A stretch of 55,624 nucleotides of DNA from Clostridia bacterium (GTDB lineage: Bacteria > Bacillota > Clostridia > Christensenellales > Aristaeellaceae), in NCBI GenBank assembly GCA_017937505.1, contig JAGBDL010000035.1, positions 1-55,624 of the forward strand, given 5' to 3'. A program made the position numbers and the translations under genes. Shown here in pieces: positions 24,021 to 32,267 of this stretch (position 1 is its first letter; every line of letters begins with the position of its first letter). The notes under the pieces were generated by a model. It had not been told where the DNA came from. It ran no database searches and saw nothing but the letters and a program-made list of their open reading frames with translations.

Positions 24021-24924
24021 CTGCCACGCGTCGGACTTTGCGGCCATGTCCGGCAGGGAGCTGCTCGCAGCGATCGCGGGGAGCGAGGGCCGCACCATCG
24101 CGTGCGAGACCATCGGCGCGCTCATGCCGATGCTGGGGGACGTCACCAACGCGGAATTCGCGGCCGCCATGGGCGCGGACATTCTGCTGCTCAATCTCTT
24201 TGACGTGCAGCATCCCGTCATCCGCGCGCTGCCCGAATGCGTGCCGGAGGACACGGTGCGAAAGCTCAAGGCCCTGACCGGGCGTCCGGTGGGCATCAAC
24301 CTGGAGCCGATCGACGAGGAGCTCGCCGGGCAGCGCGAGGGCATGTGGGCGATGACGGACGGCCGCGTCGCGACGCTTGAAAACGCCAGGCGCGCCAGCG
24401 ACATGGGCGTTGACATGATCCTGCTGACCGGCAACCCCGGCATGGGCGTCAAAAATGCGGCGATCGAGCGCACGCTCAGGCTGTACCGACAGGCGCTGGG
24501 CGAAAAGATCATCCTCGCCGCGGGCAAGATGCACGCTGCGGGCGTGCTGGGCGAGGGCGCGCAGAACATCATCACCCGCGAGGACGTGCGCGCCTTTGTC
24601 GAGGCCGGCGCGGACATCATCCTCCTGCCGGCCCCGGGCACGGTGCCGGGGATCACGATGGAGGCCGTCCGCGAGCTGGTAAGCTATGCACACAGCCTCG
24701 GCGCGCTGACGATCACGGCCATCGGCACCTCGCAGGAGGGCGCGGACACGGCGACCATCCGTCAGATCGCGCTGATGTGCAAGATGACCGGCACGGACAT
24801 CCACCACCTGGGCGACGCGGGCTACGGCGGCATGGCGCTGCCGGAGAACATCATGGCCTATTCCGTCGCCGTGCGCGGCATCCGGCACACCTATCACCGG
24901 ATGGCGGATTCGATCAACCGGTGA
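24004..24924 (+). CDS. DUF7916 family protein, predicted TIM barrel
   Basis: A 306-residue protein of the family now called DUF7916, often labelled haloacid dehalogenase-like in databases although no HAD motif is present. Recognisable blocks are LDCHASDF at the start, MLGDVTNAEFAAAMGADILLL, GINLEPIDEEL, MILLTGNPGMGVKN and HHLGDAGYGGM. The repeating beta-alpha pattern suggests a TIM barrel that handles a phosphorylated or small organic substrate; this is inference. AGGAGG at 23993-23998 places the start at 24004 rather than 23998. It overlaps the MBL gene and ends at a strong terminator. Confidence 0.78.
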   Translation: MKRILDCHASDFAAMSGRELLAAIAGSEGRTIACETIGALMPMLGDVTNAEFAAAMGADILLLNLFDVQHPVIRALPECVPEDTVRKLKALTGRPVGINLEPIDEELAGQREGMWAMTDGRVATLENARRASDMGVDMILLTGNPGMGVKNAAIERTLRLYRQALGEKIILAAGKMHAAGVLGEGAQNIITREDVRAFVEAGADIILLPAPGTVPGITMEAVRELVSYAHSLGALTITAIGTSQEGADTATIRQIALMCKMTGTDIHHLGDAGYGGMALPENIMAYSVAVRGIRHTYHRMADSINR

Positions 24925-24975
24925 TTTCAGCGCCCCGGCGGCTGTCAGGCGCGCGAAGCAAACATGAATATAACC

Positions 24976-25006
24976 ATGCCCGGCAGGCCTTATTCCTGCC
25001 GGGCAT
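24976..25006 (+). terminator. Terminator of the MBL-DUF7916 operon
   Basis: Perfect 12-bp stem ATGCCCGGCAGG/CCTGCCGGGCAT (24976-24987 and 24995-25006) with a 7-base loop and a short T-rich tail. Confidence 0.8.
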
Positions 25007-25085
25007 TCGTTATACAATTTCAATTCTGTGAAGCATATCCGTCATATTCCCTTCATATATTATGGCAGAGCAAGGAGGGATTGAC

Positions 25086-25574
25086 ATGAAACACAACAGG
25101 AAGATGCTTCTGAAAATGATGAGCCTGATGCTTCTTGCCGCGCTCTGTCTGCCCGACAGCCTGAAGGGCGCCGCGGCAGAGACGCTGACCTGCGTCGTCA
25201 AAAACGGTCAGTACGTCAACGTTCGCAATCAGGCCTCGCAGACAGCCGCGACGTGGGGCATCCTGCACACGGGAGACACGATCGACGCCAACCCCAGCGA
25301 AATCGTCAACGGCTATTTCAAGACGACGTACAAAGACCGCGTCGCGTATGTGTCCGTCAAATACTTTGAAATCGCCGTGGGCGAGAGCTATTATGTGGAC
25401 GCCAACGGCCGCGTGCGGCTGCGCAAATCGCCGGGCGGCAGCGCCGCGGGCTTCATTCAGCCGGGCGAGCGCGTGCACGTCATGGCCTGGCGCTACGCGA
25501 ACGACGGCAGCAAGTGGGCCAAGTGCGCAGGCGGCCAGTATATCTCCGCCGAATACCTCAGCCTTGCCGATTGA
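25086..25574 (+). CDS. Secreted SH3 domain protein
   Basis: A 162-residue exported protein. A signal peptide with a lysine- and arginine-rich start and hydrophobic core (LLKMMSLMLLAALCLP) ends near AAAE. Two bacterial SH3-type repeats follow: about 35-100 (VKNGQYVNVRNQASQTAATW to AYVSVKYF) and about 105-160 (YYVDANGRVRLRKSPGGSAA to QYISAEYL). Such domains bind cell wall peptides. No catalytic domain is attached. The start at 25086 follows AAGGAGG. Its stop codon touches the stop of the opposing VIT gene with no space between. Confidence 0.85.
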   Translation: MKHNRKMLLKMMSLMLLAALCLPDSLKGAAAETLTCVVKNGQYVNVRNQASQTAATWGILHTGDTIDANPSEIVNGYFKTTYKDRVAYVSVKYFEIAVGESYYVDANGRVRLRKSPGGSAAGFIQPGERVHVMAWRYANDGSKWAKCAGGQYISAEYLSLAD

Positions 25575-26456
25575 TCACAGATCCACGCCCAGCAGCTGCT
25601 TGGCCAGCACGCCGACGACGAAGGAGATGACGGCGACGCTGACGGAGATGCCCGCCATCTCCGCGAACCTCGATTTGAACGGCCTGCTCTGGGCCACGGA
25701 GGTGTAATAGGTGAAGCCCGCAATGATGAGGATCACCGTGAGCAGCATGCACACCAGTGCCGCGACATACTGCGTCGTGCCCAGCAGCAGATAAGGAAGG
25801 ATGAGCAGCACGACGGTGATGAGATAGGCGATGCCGGTGTAGGTGCAGGACTTGAGCGCGTCGGTGCGGCCCTCGCTGCGCGCGGAAAGGAACTCGCTGG
25901 ACGCCATGGAGAATGTCGCCGAGATGCCGATGATGAGGCCGGACAGCGCGATGAGCTTGGTGTTCTGCATCGCGAAGGTGAAGCCCGCCAGCGAGCCGGT
26001 CAGCTCGACCAGCGCGTCGTTGAGGCCCAGCACCATGGAGCCGACGTACTGCAGGCGCTCCTCGTCGAGCATGCCCAGCAGGGACTGCTCGTGCTCCTCC
26101 TCCTGCTGACGGATGGACACGCTTTCCTCGACCTCGCCGGCCAGTGCCTCATACTCGCCCTGCGCGTTCTCCTCGCCGTTTTCCATCAGCTTGACGGCAA
26201 AGGTGAAGCCCAGCACGCGCGCAAGCAGCGTGTACCAGAGAACCTTGCCCTTCTGCGGCTTCATCTCCTCGCCGGTGTACTTCTTCCAGATTTCGTAGTG
26301 CGCCTTTTCCTCGCGGGAGAGGCGCAGCAGCACCTGCTTGTTTTCCTCGCCCTTGGCAAACCTGGCGATCTTCTCGTAGATCACGCTTTCCGTCAGCTCG
26401 CCCTGCTGCATCCTGCGGATGATGTCCAGAGAGGCCTTTGAAATGTTCTTTTCCAT
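25575..26456 (-). CDS. Ferritin-like/VIT family membrane protein
   Basis: A 293-residue protein that joins an N-terminal ferritin-like domain (about 1-130) to a VIT1/CCC1 membrane domain with about five segments. Metal ligands of the ferritin-like part are suggested by EENKQ, REEKAHYEIW and the later EEEHEQSLL. The membrane part begins with VGSMVLGLNDALVELTGSLA, the diagnostic VIT opening. Relatives export or store iron or manganese; erythrin-VIT proteins such as MbfA export iron. GGAGGAAAT precedes the start at 26456. The gene is monocistronic. Confidence 0.86.
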   Translation of the reverse strand: MEKNISKASLDIIRRMQQGELTESVIYEKIARFAKGEENKQVLLRLSREEKAHYEIWKKYTGEEMKPQKGKVLWYTLLARVLGFTFAVKLMENGEENAQGEYEALAGEVEESVSIRQQEEEHEQSLLGMLDEERLQYVGSMVLGLNDALVELTGSLAGFTFAMQNTKLIALSGLIIGISATFSMASSEFLSARSEGRTDALKSCTYTGIAYLITVVLLILPYLLLGTTQYVAALVCMLLTVILIIAGFTYYTSVAQSRPFKSRFAEMAGISVSVAVISFVVGVLAKQLLGVDL

Positions 26457-26559
26457 ATGGGATTTCCTCCGATTCATCAGACGGTATGCAGATGGAATCT
26501 GCAGGACTATTATATTGCCAATTGATGGAAAAGACAAGAAAAAGTAAGGCTGTCCTCAT

Positions 26560-27291
26560 TCATTTTGAGAGCCGGTTGTCCACGATGAGCATATTGAGCT
26601 TCTGCCAGCGGCGAAGCTCTTTTTTTGTGATCATCAGGCTGCCGATGAATTCCTCCGTCGGCTCCTTGGGCGTGAGCGTCACCAGGCACCTGAACGCGCA
26701 GGGCATCAAATCCGCGCTGGAGATGCCGCACAGCAGTCCCTCGGTCATGTCCCGGCGCTCCAGGGGATTGAAGATGTAGAGCAGGTCCTCCTCCAGCGTG
26801 TTGTACTGGTTGACGAAGGAAAAGCGGATGAGCATGTCGGAATAGACGACCTTGCCGGAGTAATAGATCTCGCCGCTGCGGCCCGCGGGCGTGACGGCGC
26901 TGATGGACAGCGACGCCCTGTAATCGCCATCCCTGCCCTCGTCCTTGTGCACATGGATGACGCCGGTCTTGAGCCGCTGATAGCGCCCGTCATAGAAATA
27001 GAAATACAGCCTGTCCGCCTGAAAAAACGGGCTCTGTCCGGCCGAACCTGCGATGGGACGCGGCAGCGCCTCCTCCTGCGCCCCGTCGCCCAGCAGCTGC
27101 GCCGGCGGCACATGCAGCGCCCGGCCGATCTCGTGCAGGGTCTGCACGTCCAGCGTGATCTCGCCGTTTTCATACTTGCTCACGCTCGCGCGGCTCTTGT
27201 GAATGGCCTGCGCCAGCTGTGCCAGCGTGACACCCTGGGCCTTTCTCGCTTCCCTGATGCGCGCGCCCACACGCGCCGTGATGCTCTCCAT
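26560..27291 (-). CDS. Xre family regulator with an unassigned C-terminal domain
   Basis: A 243-residue protein. Residues about 8-65 form a Cro/C1 helix-turn-helix (RIREARKAQGVTLAQLAQAI, then SRASVSKYENGEITLDVQTL). After a linker, a 150-residue domain of alternating beta strands (LYFYFYDGRYQRLKTGVIHV, GEIYYSGKVVYSDMLIRFSF) probably senses a ligand or mediates assembly; I do not recognise it. The start at 27291 follows GGAGG; upstream in-frame ATGs lie beyond the promoter. It is divergent from the NSS transporter gene and could regulate it, which is inference. Confidence 0.8.
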   Translation of the reverse strand: MESITARVGARIREARKAQGVTLAQLAQAIHKSRASVSKYENGEITLDVQTLHEIGRALHVPPAQLLGDGAQEEALPRPIAGSAGQSPFFQADRLYFYFYDGRYQRLKTGVIHVHKDEGRDGDYRASLSISAVTPAGRSGEIYYSGKVVYSDMLIRFSFVNQYNTLEEDLLYIFNPLERRDMTEGLLCGISSADLMPCAFRCLVTLTPKEPTEEFIGSLMITKKELRRWQKLNMLIVDNRLSK

Positions 27292-27383
27292 ACTGCCTCC
27301 GGGTTTCGTCAGAATATCATTTTCCCCTGTTTTTGAGCGGTTTTCAGAAACAGCATCCTCAAAACAGGCGGTTTTCCTCAATC

Positions 27384-27413
27384 ATTCTATAATAGAGAAA
27401 CTTTTCGCGTCAA
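27384..27413 (-). promoter_or_regulatory. Promoter of the Xre regulator gene
   Basis: On the minus strand TTGACG (27408-27413), 18-bp spacer, TAGAAT (27384-27389); an overlapping TATAGA would give a 16-bp spacer. Confidence 0.58.
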
Positions 27414-27537
27414 GAATTTCCTGAAAAGAAACTGCATGGATTTGAAATGCACGCGACTGACTGTTAAAATATTGAGGTCTTCGCGTCAAATTCCGGCGCG
27501 GAAGCAGGCAATTTTTCGTGAAATGAGGTTTTTTGCA

Positions 27538-28941
27538 ATGGAGCAGAAAAAAAGCCGCGGCTTCAGCGGCTCAATCGGCTTCGTGCTCGCGGCGGCGGGC
27601 AGCGCGGTCGGCGTGGGCAACATCTGGCGGTTTCCCTATCTGGCGGCCAAGGACGGCGGCGGACTGTTTCTGCTGATCTATCTGGCGCTGGTGCTGACCT
27701 TCGGCTTCACGCTGCTGACCACGGACATCGCGCTGGGCAGGCGCACGCAGCAGGGCGCGCTCAGGGCGTTCGCCTCGATCCGGCCCGCCTGGGGCTTTCT
27801 GGGCAAGCTGACGTTCCTCGTGCCCGCGCTGATCATGACGTATTACACGGTCATCGGCGGCTGGGTGAGCAAATATATGGTGGACTTCATCGTCGGGAGC
27901 GGCATATCCGCCGCGCAGGACGGCTACTTCACCGCCTTCATCACCTCGCCCGTCTCGCCCATCGTGTTCACGCTGCTGTTTCTGTGCGTGACGGCGCTGG
28001 TCGTCTTCGGCGGCGTGGAAAAGGGCGTGGAGCGCTTTGCCAAGCTCGTCATGCCGGGCCTGCTGGTGATGATCGTGGGCATCGCCGTCTTCTCGCTCAC
28101 GCTCTCGCACACGGATGAAAGCGGCGTGACCCGCACGGGCCTTGAGGGCCTGGCGGTTTATGTCATCCCCAGCTTTGAGGGCCTCACCTTCTCCCGCTTT
28201 CTGCAGATCCTGCTGGACGCGATGAGCCAGCTGTTCTTCTCGCTGAGCGTGTCCATGGGCATCATGATCACCTACGGCTCCTACGTTAAAAGGGACGTGA
28301 ACCTGAACCGGGCCGTCAGCCAGATCGAGCTGTTTGACACCGGCGTGGCCTTCCTCGCCGGCATGATGATCATCCCGGCGGTCTACGTCTTCTCCGGCAC
28401 GGAGGGCATGGCCTCCGGCCCGAGCCTGATGTTCATCTCCCTGCCCAAGGTCTTTGCCGCCATGGGCGGCGCGGGCCGCGTCGTGGGCATCGTGTTCTTC
28501 GTCATGGTCGCCTTCGCCGCGCTGACCTCCTGCGTGTCCATCATGGAGACGCTCGTGGCCAACTGCATGGAGATCTTCTCCTGCTCCCGCCGCCGGGTGA
28601 GCCTGATCATCGGCGTGCTCTCCGCCGTCGCCGCGGCGATCATCTGCCTGGGCTACAACGCGCTGTACTTTGAGCTGAAGCTGCCCAACGGAAGCGTCGG
28701 CCAGCTGCTGGACGTGATGGACTACATCTCCAATTCCTTCCTGATGCCGGCGATCTCCCTGCTGACGTGCGTCTTCGTGGGCTGGGTCGTCGGGCCGCAG
28801 TTTGTCATCGAGGAGATGGAGCGCACTGGCGACCGCTTCACCCGCAAGCGGCTGTACAGCTTCATGATCCGCTACGCCGCGCCGCTCATCATGGCCGTGC
28901 TGTTCGTGCAGTCCACCGGCCTGCTCTCGATGCTCCTGTAA
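27538..28941 (+). CDS. Sodium-dependent transporter, NSS (SNF) family
   Basis: A 467-residue transporter of the neurotransmitter:sodium symporter family, which imports amino acids or amines with sodium. The diagnostic opening is present: FVLAAAGSAVGVGNIWRFPY followed by NGGG-like KDGGG, with about 11-12 membrane segments. The unwound substrate-binding helices are GVGNIWRFP in segment 1 and the FSLSVSMG stretch in segment 6. The start at 27538 follows GAGG; an alternative ATG at 27523 adds five residues. Substrate cannot be told from sequence alone. No obvious terminator follows. Confidence 0.92.
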   Translation: MEQKKSRGFSGSIGFVLAAAGSAVGVGNIWRFPYLAAKDGGGLFLLIYLALVLTFGFTLLTTDIALGRRTQQGALRAFASIRPAWGFLGKLTFLVPALIMTYYTVIGGWVSKYMVDFIVGSGISAAQDGYFTAFITSPVSPIVFTLLFLCVTALVVFGGVEKGVERFAKLVMPGLLVMIVGIAVFSLTLSHTDESGVTRTGLEGLAVYVIPSFEGLTFSRFLQILLDAMSQLFFSLSVSMGIMITYGSYVKRDVNLNRAVSQIELFDTGVAFLAGMMIIPAVYVFSGTEGMASGPSLMFISLPKVFAAMGGAGRVVGIVFFVMVAFAALTSCVSIMETLVANCMEIFSCSRRRVSLIIGVLSAVAAAIICLGYNALYFELKLPNGSVGQLLDVMDYISNSFLMPAISLLTCVFVGWVVGPQFVIEEMERTGDRFTRKRLYSFMIRYAAPLIMAVLFVQSTGLLSMLL

Positions 28942-29039
28942 GGCTGCTTTCAGCCGCGCGAAGCGCAGAAGGTGGCCGAGCGGAGCGAGGCCGGATGAGG
29001 TCTTCGTTCGTATTCGCTCCCTTTCGTCAAGCAGCCGCA

Positions 29040-29450
29040 TCACTGATCCTTCTCTTCATACGGCTTGTTCCACGAGCCGATTTCGATGATATTCCCCTCC
29101 GGATCGGCGATGAAGCACGTCCTTTGCCCCCAGGGCTCGGTCGTCGGCTCCAGCAGAGACGTCGCGCCGTTCCTCAAGGCATGCTGATACTGCTCGTCGA
29201 CCTCCTCGTAGGTGTCCACATACAGCGCCATTTCGGAATGCGCGTTGACGCCCTGAAGATATTCGTAGCGCTTGCTCGTCAGGTTTTCAAAATCCTTTCG
29301 TCCATAGAGCAGAAACAGCGTCCCATCCTTCACCAGGTACACATTGTCCGCGTCCTCATTCTCCTTGATCTCAAATCCCAGGACATCCCTGTAGAAGCGG
29401 ATCATGGCGCCCATGTCCTTGACAAACAGTCCGTATCCGTCCAGCCTCAT
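29040..29450 (-). CDS. VOC family (glyoxalase-like) protein
   Basis: A 136-residue single-domain vicinal-oxygen-chelate protein. The paired beta-alpha-beta-beta-beta modules are visible: YGLFVKDMGAMIRFYRDVLG, then HSEMALYVDTYEEVDEQYQH and CFIADPEGNIIEIGSW. Metal-ligand residues H (NAHSEMALYV) and E (NIIEIGSW) are kept. Members include glyoxalases, fosfomycin or bleomycin resistance proteins and others, so a specific reaction is not assigned. AGGAGGAATACC precedes the start. An upstream ATG at 29516 would add unrelated residues. Confidence 0.85.
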   Translation of the reverse strand: MRLDGYGLFVKDMGAMIRFYRDVLGFEIKENEDADNVYLVKDGTLFLLYGRKDFENLTSKRYEYLQGVNAHSEMALYVDTYEEVDEQYQHALRNGATSLLEPTTEPWGQRTCFIADPEGNIIEIGSWNKPYEEKDQ

Positions 29451-29536
29451 GGTATTCCTCCTTGACTTCTTGATCCAATTCCGGTGCGGCCTTTCCCGGC
29501 GCGCCATGCCAAACAATTAAGCCCGCAGGCTTGATT

Positions 29537-30103
29537 TCACTCGGAGGCTTCGTCCCGGTATTCCGGCAGATCGACGATGATCGCGTCGTGGTGCACGGCG
29601 GGCAGAAAGACGTCAAACACGTCCCGCGTCCTCATGCGCAGGCTCGACGTGTTTACGCACGGATGGCAGCCCAGAAGCGGACTCTCCGCCACCGCCCTGT
29701 CCATGAGCAGCTGCACATGATTCTCCGTGTCGTTCATCAGGCCCATGACGGAAACCGAGCCGGGCGTGATGTCGAGGTACGTTTCCATATCCTCCGCGCT
29801 GGCAAACGACAGGCGCGACGAGCCGATCAGCGGCGAGAGGTCCCGCGTTTTGAAGACCTTGTCGCCCGGCATCATCAGCAGGTAGAATTTCGTCCTCTGG
29901 CGGTTGCACAGAAACAGGTTCTTGCAGATGATCAGCTCCAGAATCCGGTCGATCTCCATGCAGTCCTCCATGGTCATGGCGGGCTCATGATCCGTGCGCT
30001 CATACGCGATGCCGAGGCGGTCGAGCAGATCGTACACCCGCATTTCCTTGGCCAGCCTCCCCTCGCCGGAGGTGGGCCTTCCGCGAAGCAGCTCCATCGT
30101 CAT
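29537..30103 (-). CDS. YbaK/ProX-type aminoacyl-tRNA deacylase
   Basis: A 188-residue protein of the YbaK/ProXp family, freestanding relatives of the editing domain of prolyl-tRNA synthetase. These enzymes hydrolyse mischarged tRNA such as Ala-tRNA(Pro). Family marks are YERTDHEPAMTMEDC, ICKNLFLCNRQRTKFYLLMM, GDKVFKTRDLS, and the GSVSVMGLMND loop. Its ATG overlaps the stop of the upstream S51 peptidase gene (ATGA), so the two are translated together. An ATG two codons later is also possible. Function by family is well supported; tRNA specificity is not shown. Confidence 0.88.
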   Translation of the reverse strand: MTMELLRGRPTSGEGRLAKEMRVYDLLDRLGIAYERTDHEPAMTMEDCMEIDRILELIICKNLFLCNRQRTKFYLLMMPGDKVFKTRDLSPLIGSSRLSFASAEDMETYLDITPGSVSVMGLMNDTENHVQLLMDRAVAESPLLGCHPCVNTSSLRMRTRDVFDVFLPAVHHDAIIVDLPEYRDEASE

Positions 30104-30852
30104 GCCTCCATGGGGCGGATCGTGATGTGCTCGCCCTCGCGGCAGACGGGGCGCATCGCGCCGTCGCGGATGACGTAGCCCTCGCCCCAGAGCGTGTAGG
30201 CGTCGTCGATGCGCATGACGTAGCTGCCGTCCACCAGCACATAGAATTCACGGCCAAAGCTGTCGCCGAAGGTGATGTCCTCGATCAGGCGCCTGCCGTC
30301 GAGCAGATTGTCCTTCACCATCTGGTAATGCGGCAGAATCTGCACGCGGGACAGCGCCAGCCCGGGCAGAAAGCGCCGGTAGTCGGGGTCGATGGACTCG
30401 CCCGGCAGCTCCGGCTGCGCGTAGACGGTTTCTGTGCAGTTCATGGAGCCTGCGCTCACGCCGATGATCACGCCTGTGTACTCGCGCAGCAGCGCGCGCA
30501 GGCCGATTTCGGCAAAGAAGGCGTTCTGCGTGGGCACATGCCCGCCGCCGAGCAGCACCACGTCGCTGAGCGCGATGAGCCTGCCCGCGTCGCGCGCGTT
30601 GCGGCTGTCGAGCATCACGCTGGAGGAGACCGTCAGGCCGTGGTAATTGAAGCATTTCGTGAACGTGCCGCACATCTCGTCGTTGAGCGGAAAATTGAAG
30701 GGATCCGAGCAGACGACGACCAGGCGGCTGTCCGGCTTCCAGTGCGCGCGCAGGTTGTCAAGGAAGGCGTTGCGGCCATCCAGCACGCAGGGCAGATTCA
30801 CGCCCTCGGGCACATGGTTGTCGCAGGGGCTGCTGGTCATCAGAAGAAACAT
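30100..30852 (-). CDS. Peptidase S51 (cyanophycinase/dipeptidase E) family protein
   Basis: A 250-residue protein of the S51 serine peptidase family. The nucleophile elbow GVSAGSMN holds the catalytic serine, and VVLLGGGHVPTQNAFFAEIG is the conserved upstream block. Relatives cleave aspartyl dipeptides, isoaspartyl bonds or cyanophycin. The start at 30852 follows AGGTGAGG. A longer frame extends upstream to 32031 on this strand, but that part lies antisense to guaA and is not coding. The gene is coupled by a 4-base overlap to the YbaK gene. Confidence 0.85.
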   Translation of the reverse strand: MFLLMTSSPCDNHVPEGVNLPCVLDGRNAFLDNLRAHWKPDSRLVVVCSDPFNFPLNDEMCGTFTKCFNYHGLTVSSSVMLDSRNARDAGRLIALSDVVLLGGGHVPTQNAFFAEIGLRALLREYTGVIIGVSAGSMNCTETVYAQPELPGESIDPDYRRFLPGLALSRVQILPHYQMVKDNLLDGRRLIEDITFGDSFGREFYVLVDGSYVMRIDDAYTLWGEGYVIRDGAMRPVCREGEHITIRPMEA

Positions 30853-30969
30853 GTCCTCACCTGTCTTCAGAATCAATTTGAAAATCATTATATCGCGGTT
30901 TGGCGCGGCTGTAAATATGCGCCGGAACGCGAAAACCCGAACGTTCGTGCAGAAAATTTTCCGGTTTTC

Positions 30970-30999
30970 TTTACAGCCGCAATCCCCGCATGATAGAAT
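30970..30999 (+). promoter_or_regulatory. Promoter of guaA
   Basis: TTTACA (30970-30975), 18-bp spacer, TAGAAT (30994-30999), about 50 bases before the start. The short leader shows no purine riboswitch. Confidence 0.6.
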
Positions 31000-31047
31000 G
31001 GGGACGTCAATCCGCCATATTACCAACCAAATACAGGAGTGATCATC

Positions 31048-32025
31048 ATGAGCAATGTTCGTCCCGAATCCATGGCCCGCATCACCACCCCTGAGCTGGC
31101 CCACGCGTTCATTGAGGAACAGGTGGCCGCCGTGCGTGCCCAGGTGGGCGATAAGAAGGTGCTGCTGGCACTGTCCGGCGGCGTGGACAGCTCCGTCGTC
31201 GCGGCGCTGCTGATCAAGGCGATCGGCAAGCAGCTGGTCTGCGTGCACGTCAACCACGGCCTCATGCGCAAGGGCGAAAGCGAGCAGGTCATCGAGGTAT
31301 TCGGCAAGGCCATGGATGCCAACCTGATCTACATCGATGCGACCGACCGCTTCCTCGATCTGCTGGCCGGCGTCTCCGAGCCGGAGCGCAAGCGCAAGAT
31401 CATTGGCGCCGAGTTTATCAAGGTCTTCGATGAGGAAGCCAGCAAGCTCGAGGGCATTTCCTTCCTGGCACAGGGCACCATCTACCCGGACATCCTGGAG
31501 AGCAAGGGGGTCAAGGCGCACCACAACGTGGGCGGCCTGCCGGAGGAGATGCACATGGAGCTCGTCGAGCCGGTCAAGCTGCTCTACAAGGACGAGGTCC
31601 GCGTCGTGGGCGAGGCCCTCGGTCTTCCGCACGGCATGGTCTACCGTCAGCCGTTCCCGGGCCCGGGCCTGGGCGTGCGCTGCCTGGGCGCGATCACCCG
31701 CGACCGCCTGCACGCGCTGCGCGAGGCCGACGCGATCCTGCGCGAGGAGTTTGACAGAAACGGCCTGGCCGGCAAGGTCTGGCAGTACTTCATCGCCGTG
31801 CCGGACATGAAGAGCGTCGGCGTGAAGGACGGTAAGCGCTACGAGGGCTGGCCGGCCATCATCCGCGCGGTGAACACCACCGACGCGATGACCGCGACCA
31901 TCGAGGAAATCCCGTATCCGCTGCTGCACCACATCACCGACCGTATCACGCATGAGGTCGACGGCATCAACCGCGTGCTGCTGGATCTGACGCCCAAGCC
32001 CATCGGAACGATTGAGTGGGAATAA
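31048..32025 (+). CDS. guaA: GMP synthase, ATP-pyrophosphatase part only
   Basis: The 325-residue product amidates XMP to GMP, the last step of guanine nucleotide synthesis. The P-loop LSGGVDSS, the VCVHVNHGLMRKGE segment, the RQPFPGPGLGVRCLG motif and the C-terminal end are all present. The glutamine amidotransferase domain (about 190 residues) found at the front of usual GuaA is absent and not encoded upstream. The enzyme therefore needs a separate glutaminase subunit or free ammonia. AGGAG precedes the start at 31048. Its last codons form the left attachment site of the island, and its stop TAA comes from the island. Confidence 0.93.
   Translation: MSNVRPESMARITTPELAHAFIEEQVAAVRAQVGDKKVLLALSGGVDSSVVAALLIKAIGKQLVCVHVNHGLMRKGESEQVIEVFGKAMDANLIYIDATDRFLDLLAGVSEPERKRKIIGAEFIKVFDEEASKLEGISFLAQGTIYPDILESKGVKAHHNVGGLPEEMHMELVEPVKLLYKDEVRVVGEALGLPHGMVYRQPFPGPGLGVRCLGAITRDRLHALREADAILREEFDRNGLAGKVWQYFIAVPDMKSVGVKDGKRYEGWPAIIRAVNTTDAMTATIEEIPYPLLHHITDRITHEVDGINRVLLDLTPKPIGTIEWE
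32014..32023 (+). other. attL core of the guaA island
   Basis: GAGTGGGAAT at the very 3' end of guaA (encoding E-W-E and the first base of the stop) is repeated at 55484-55493. The guaA end is a known target of tyrosine integrases in many bacteria. Confidence 0.85.
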
Positions 32026-32080
32026 TTCCATTACCGCGAAAAATGCAGAAATATCAGGAATTTTCCTGCTCGCAAACCGG

Positions 32081-32101
32081 CTCTGATAACAAAATGATAA
32101 C
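32081..32101 (+). repeat. Left copy of a 21-bp direct repeat, candidate integrase arm site
   Basis: A 21-base segment ending GATAACAAAATGATAAC, 58 bases inside attL. It matches 55362-55382, near the right end, at 19 of 21 positions in the same orientation. Confidence 0.5.
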
Positions 32102-32201
32102 GCAGCCTCATCGCTCCATTATTCAGAATGAACGTGTGGCTTGGCAGTGAGTTAGCCTTCTCTTTTCCTGCGTTATCTATAATCTCTGCAATAACCTGTC
32201 A

Positions 32202-32246
32202 AAAAGCCCTTGCTGTGGAAATCTTCTTCCGCAGCGGAGGGCTTTT
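32202..32246 (-). terminator. Terminator of the island Xre gene
   Basis: AAAAGCCCT (32202-32210) pairs with AGGGCTTTT (32238-32246), with further pairing inside. On the minus strand the stem is followed by a short T run. It lies 22 bases after the xre stop. Confidence 0.7.
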
Positions 32247-32267
32247 GCTATGCTCAGAAATTGTCTT

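Noticed and set aside
27571..29043. A 490-residue minus-strand frame
   Set aside because: Antisense to the NSS transporter; its composition (His, Asp, Gln rich) is that of a complement of membrane codons.
30853..31047. Possible purine riboswitch before guaA
   Set aside because: The leader after the promoter is only about 40 bases and lacks the three-way junction pattern.
30100..32031. A 643-residue minus-strand frame covering the S51 peptidase and all of guaA
   Set aside because: Only the part below 30852 has family motifs and a ribosome site. The rest is the antisense shadow of guaA, whose P-loop and GMP synthase motifs are clear.
32081..32101. The GATAAC repeat as the attachment core
   Set aside because: The two copies differ at two positions and lie inside the island. 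GAGTGGGAAT at the guaA end is exact and explains the stop codon change.
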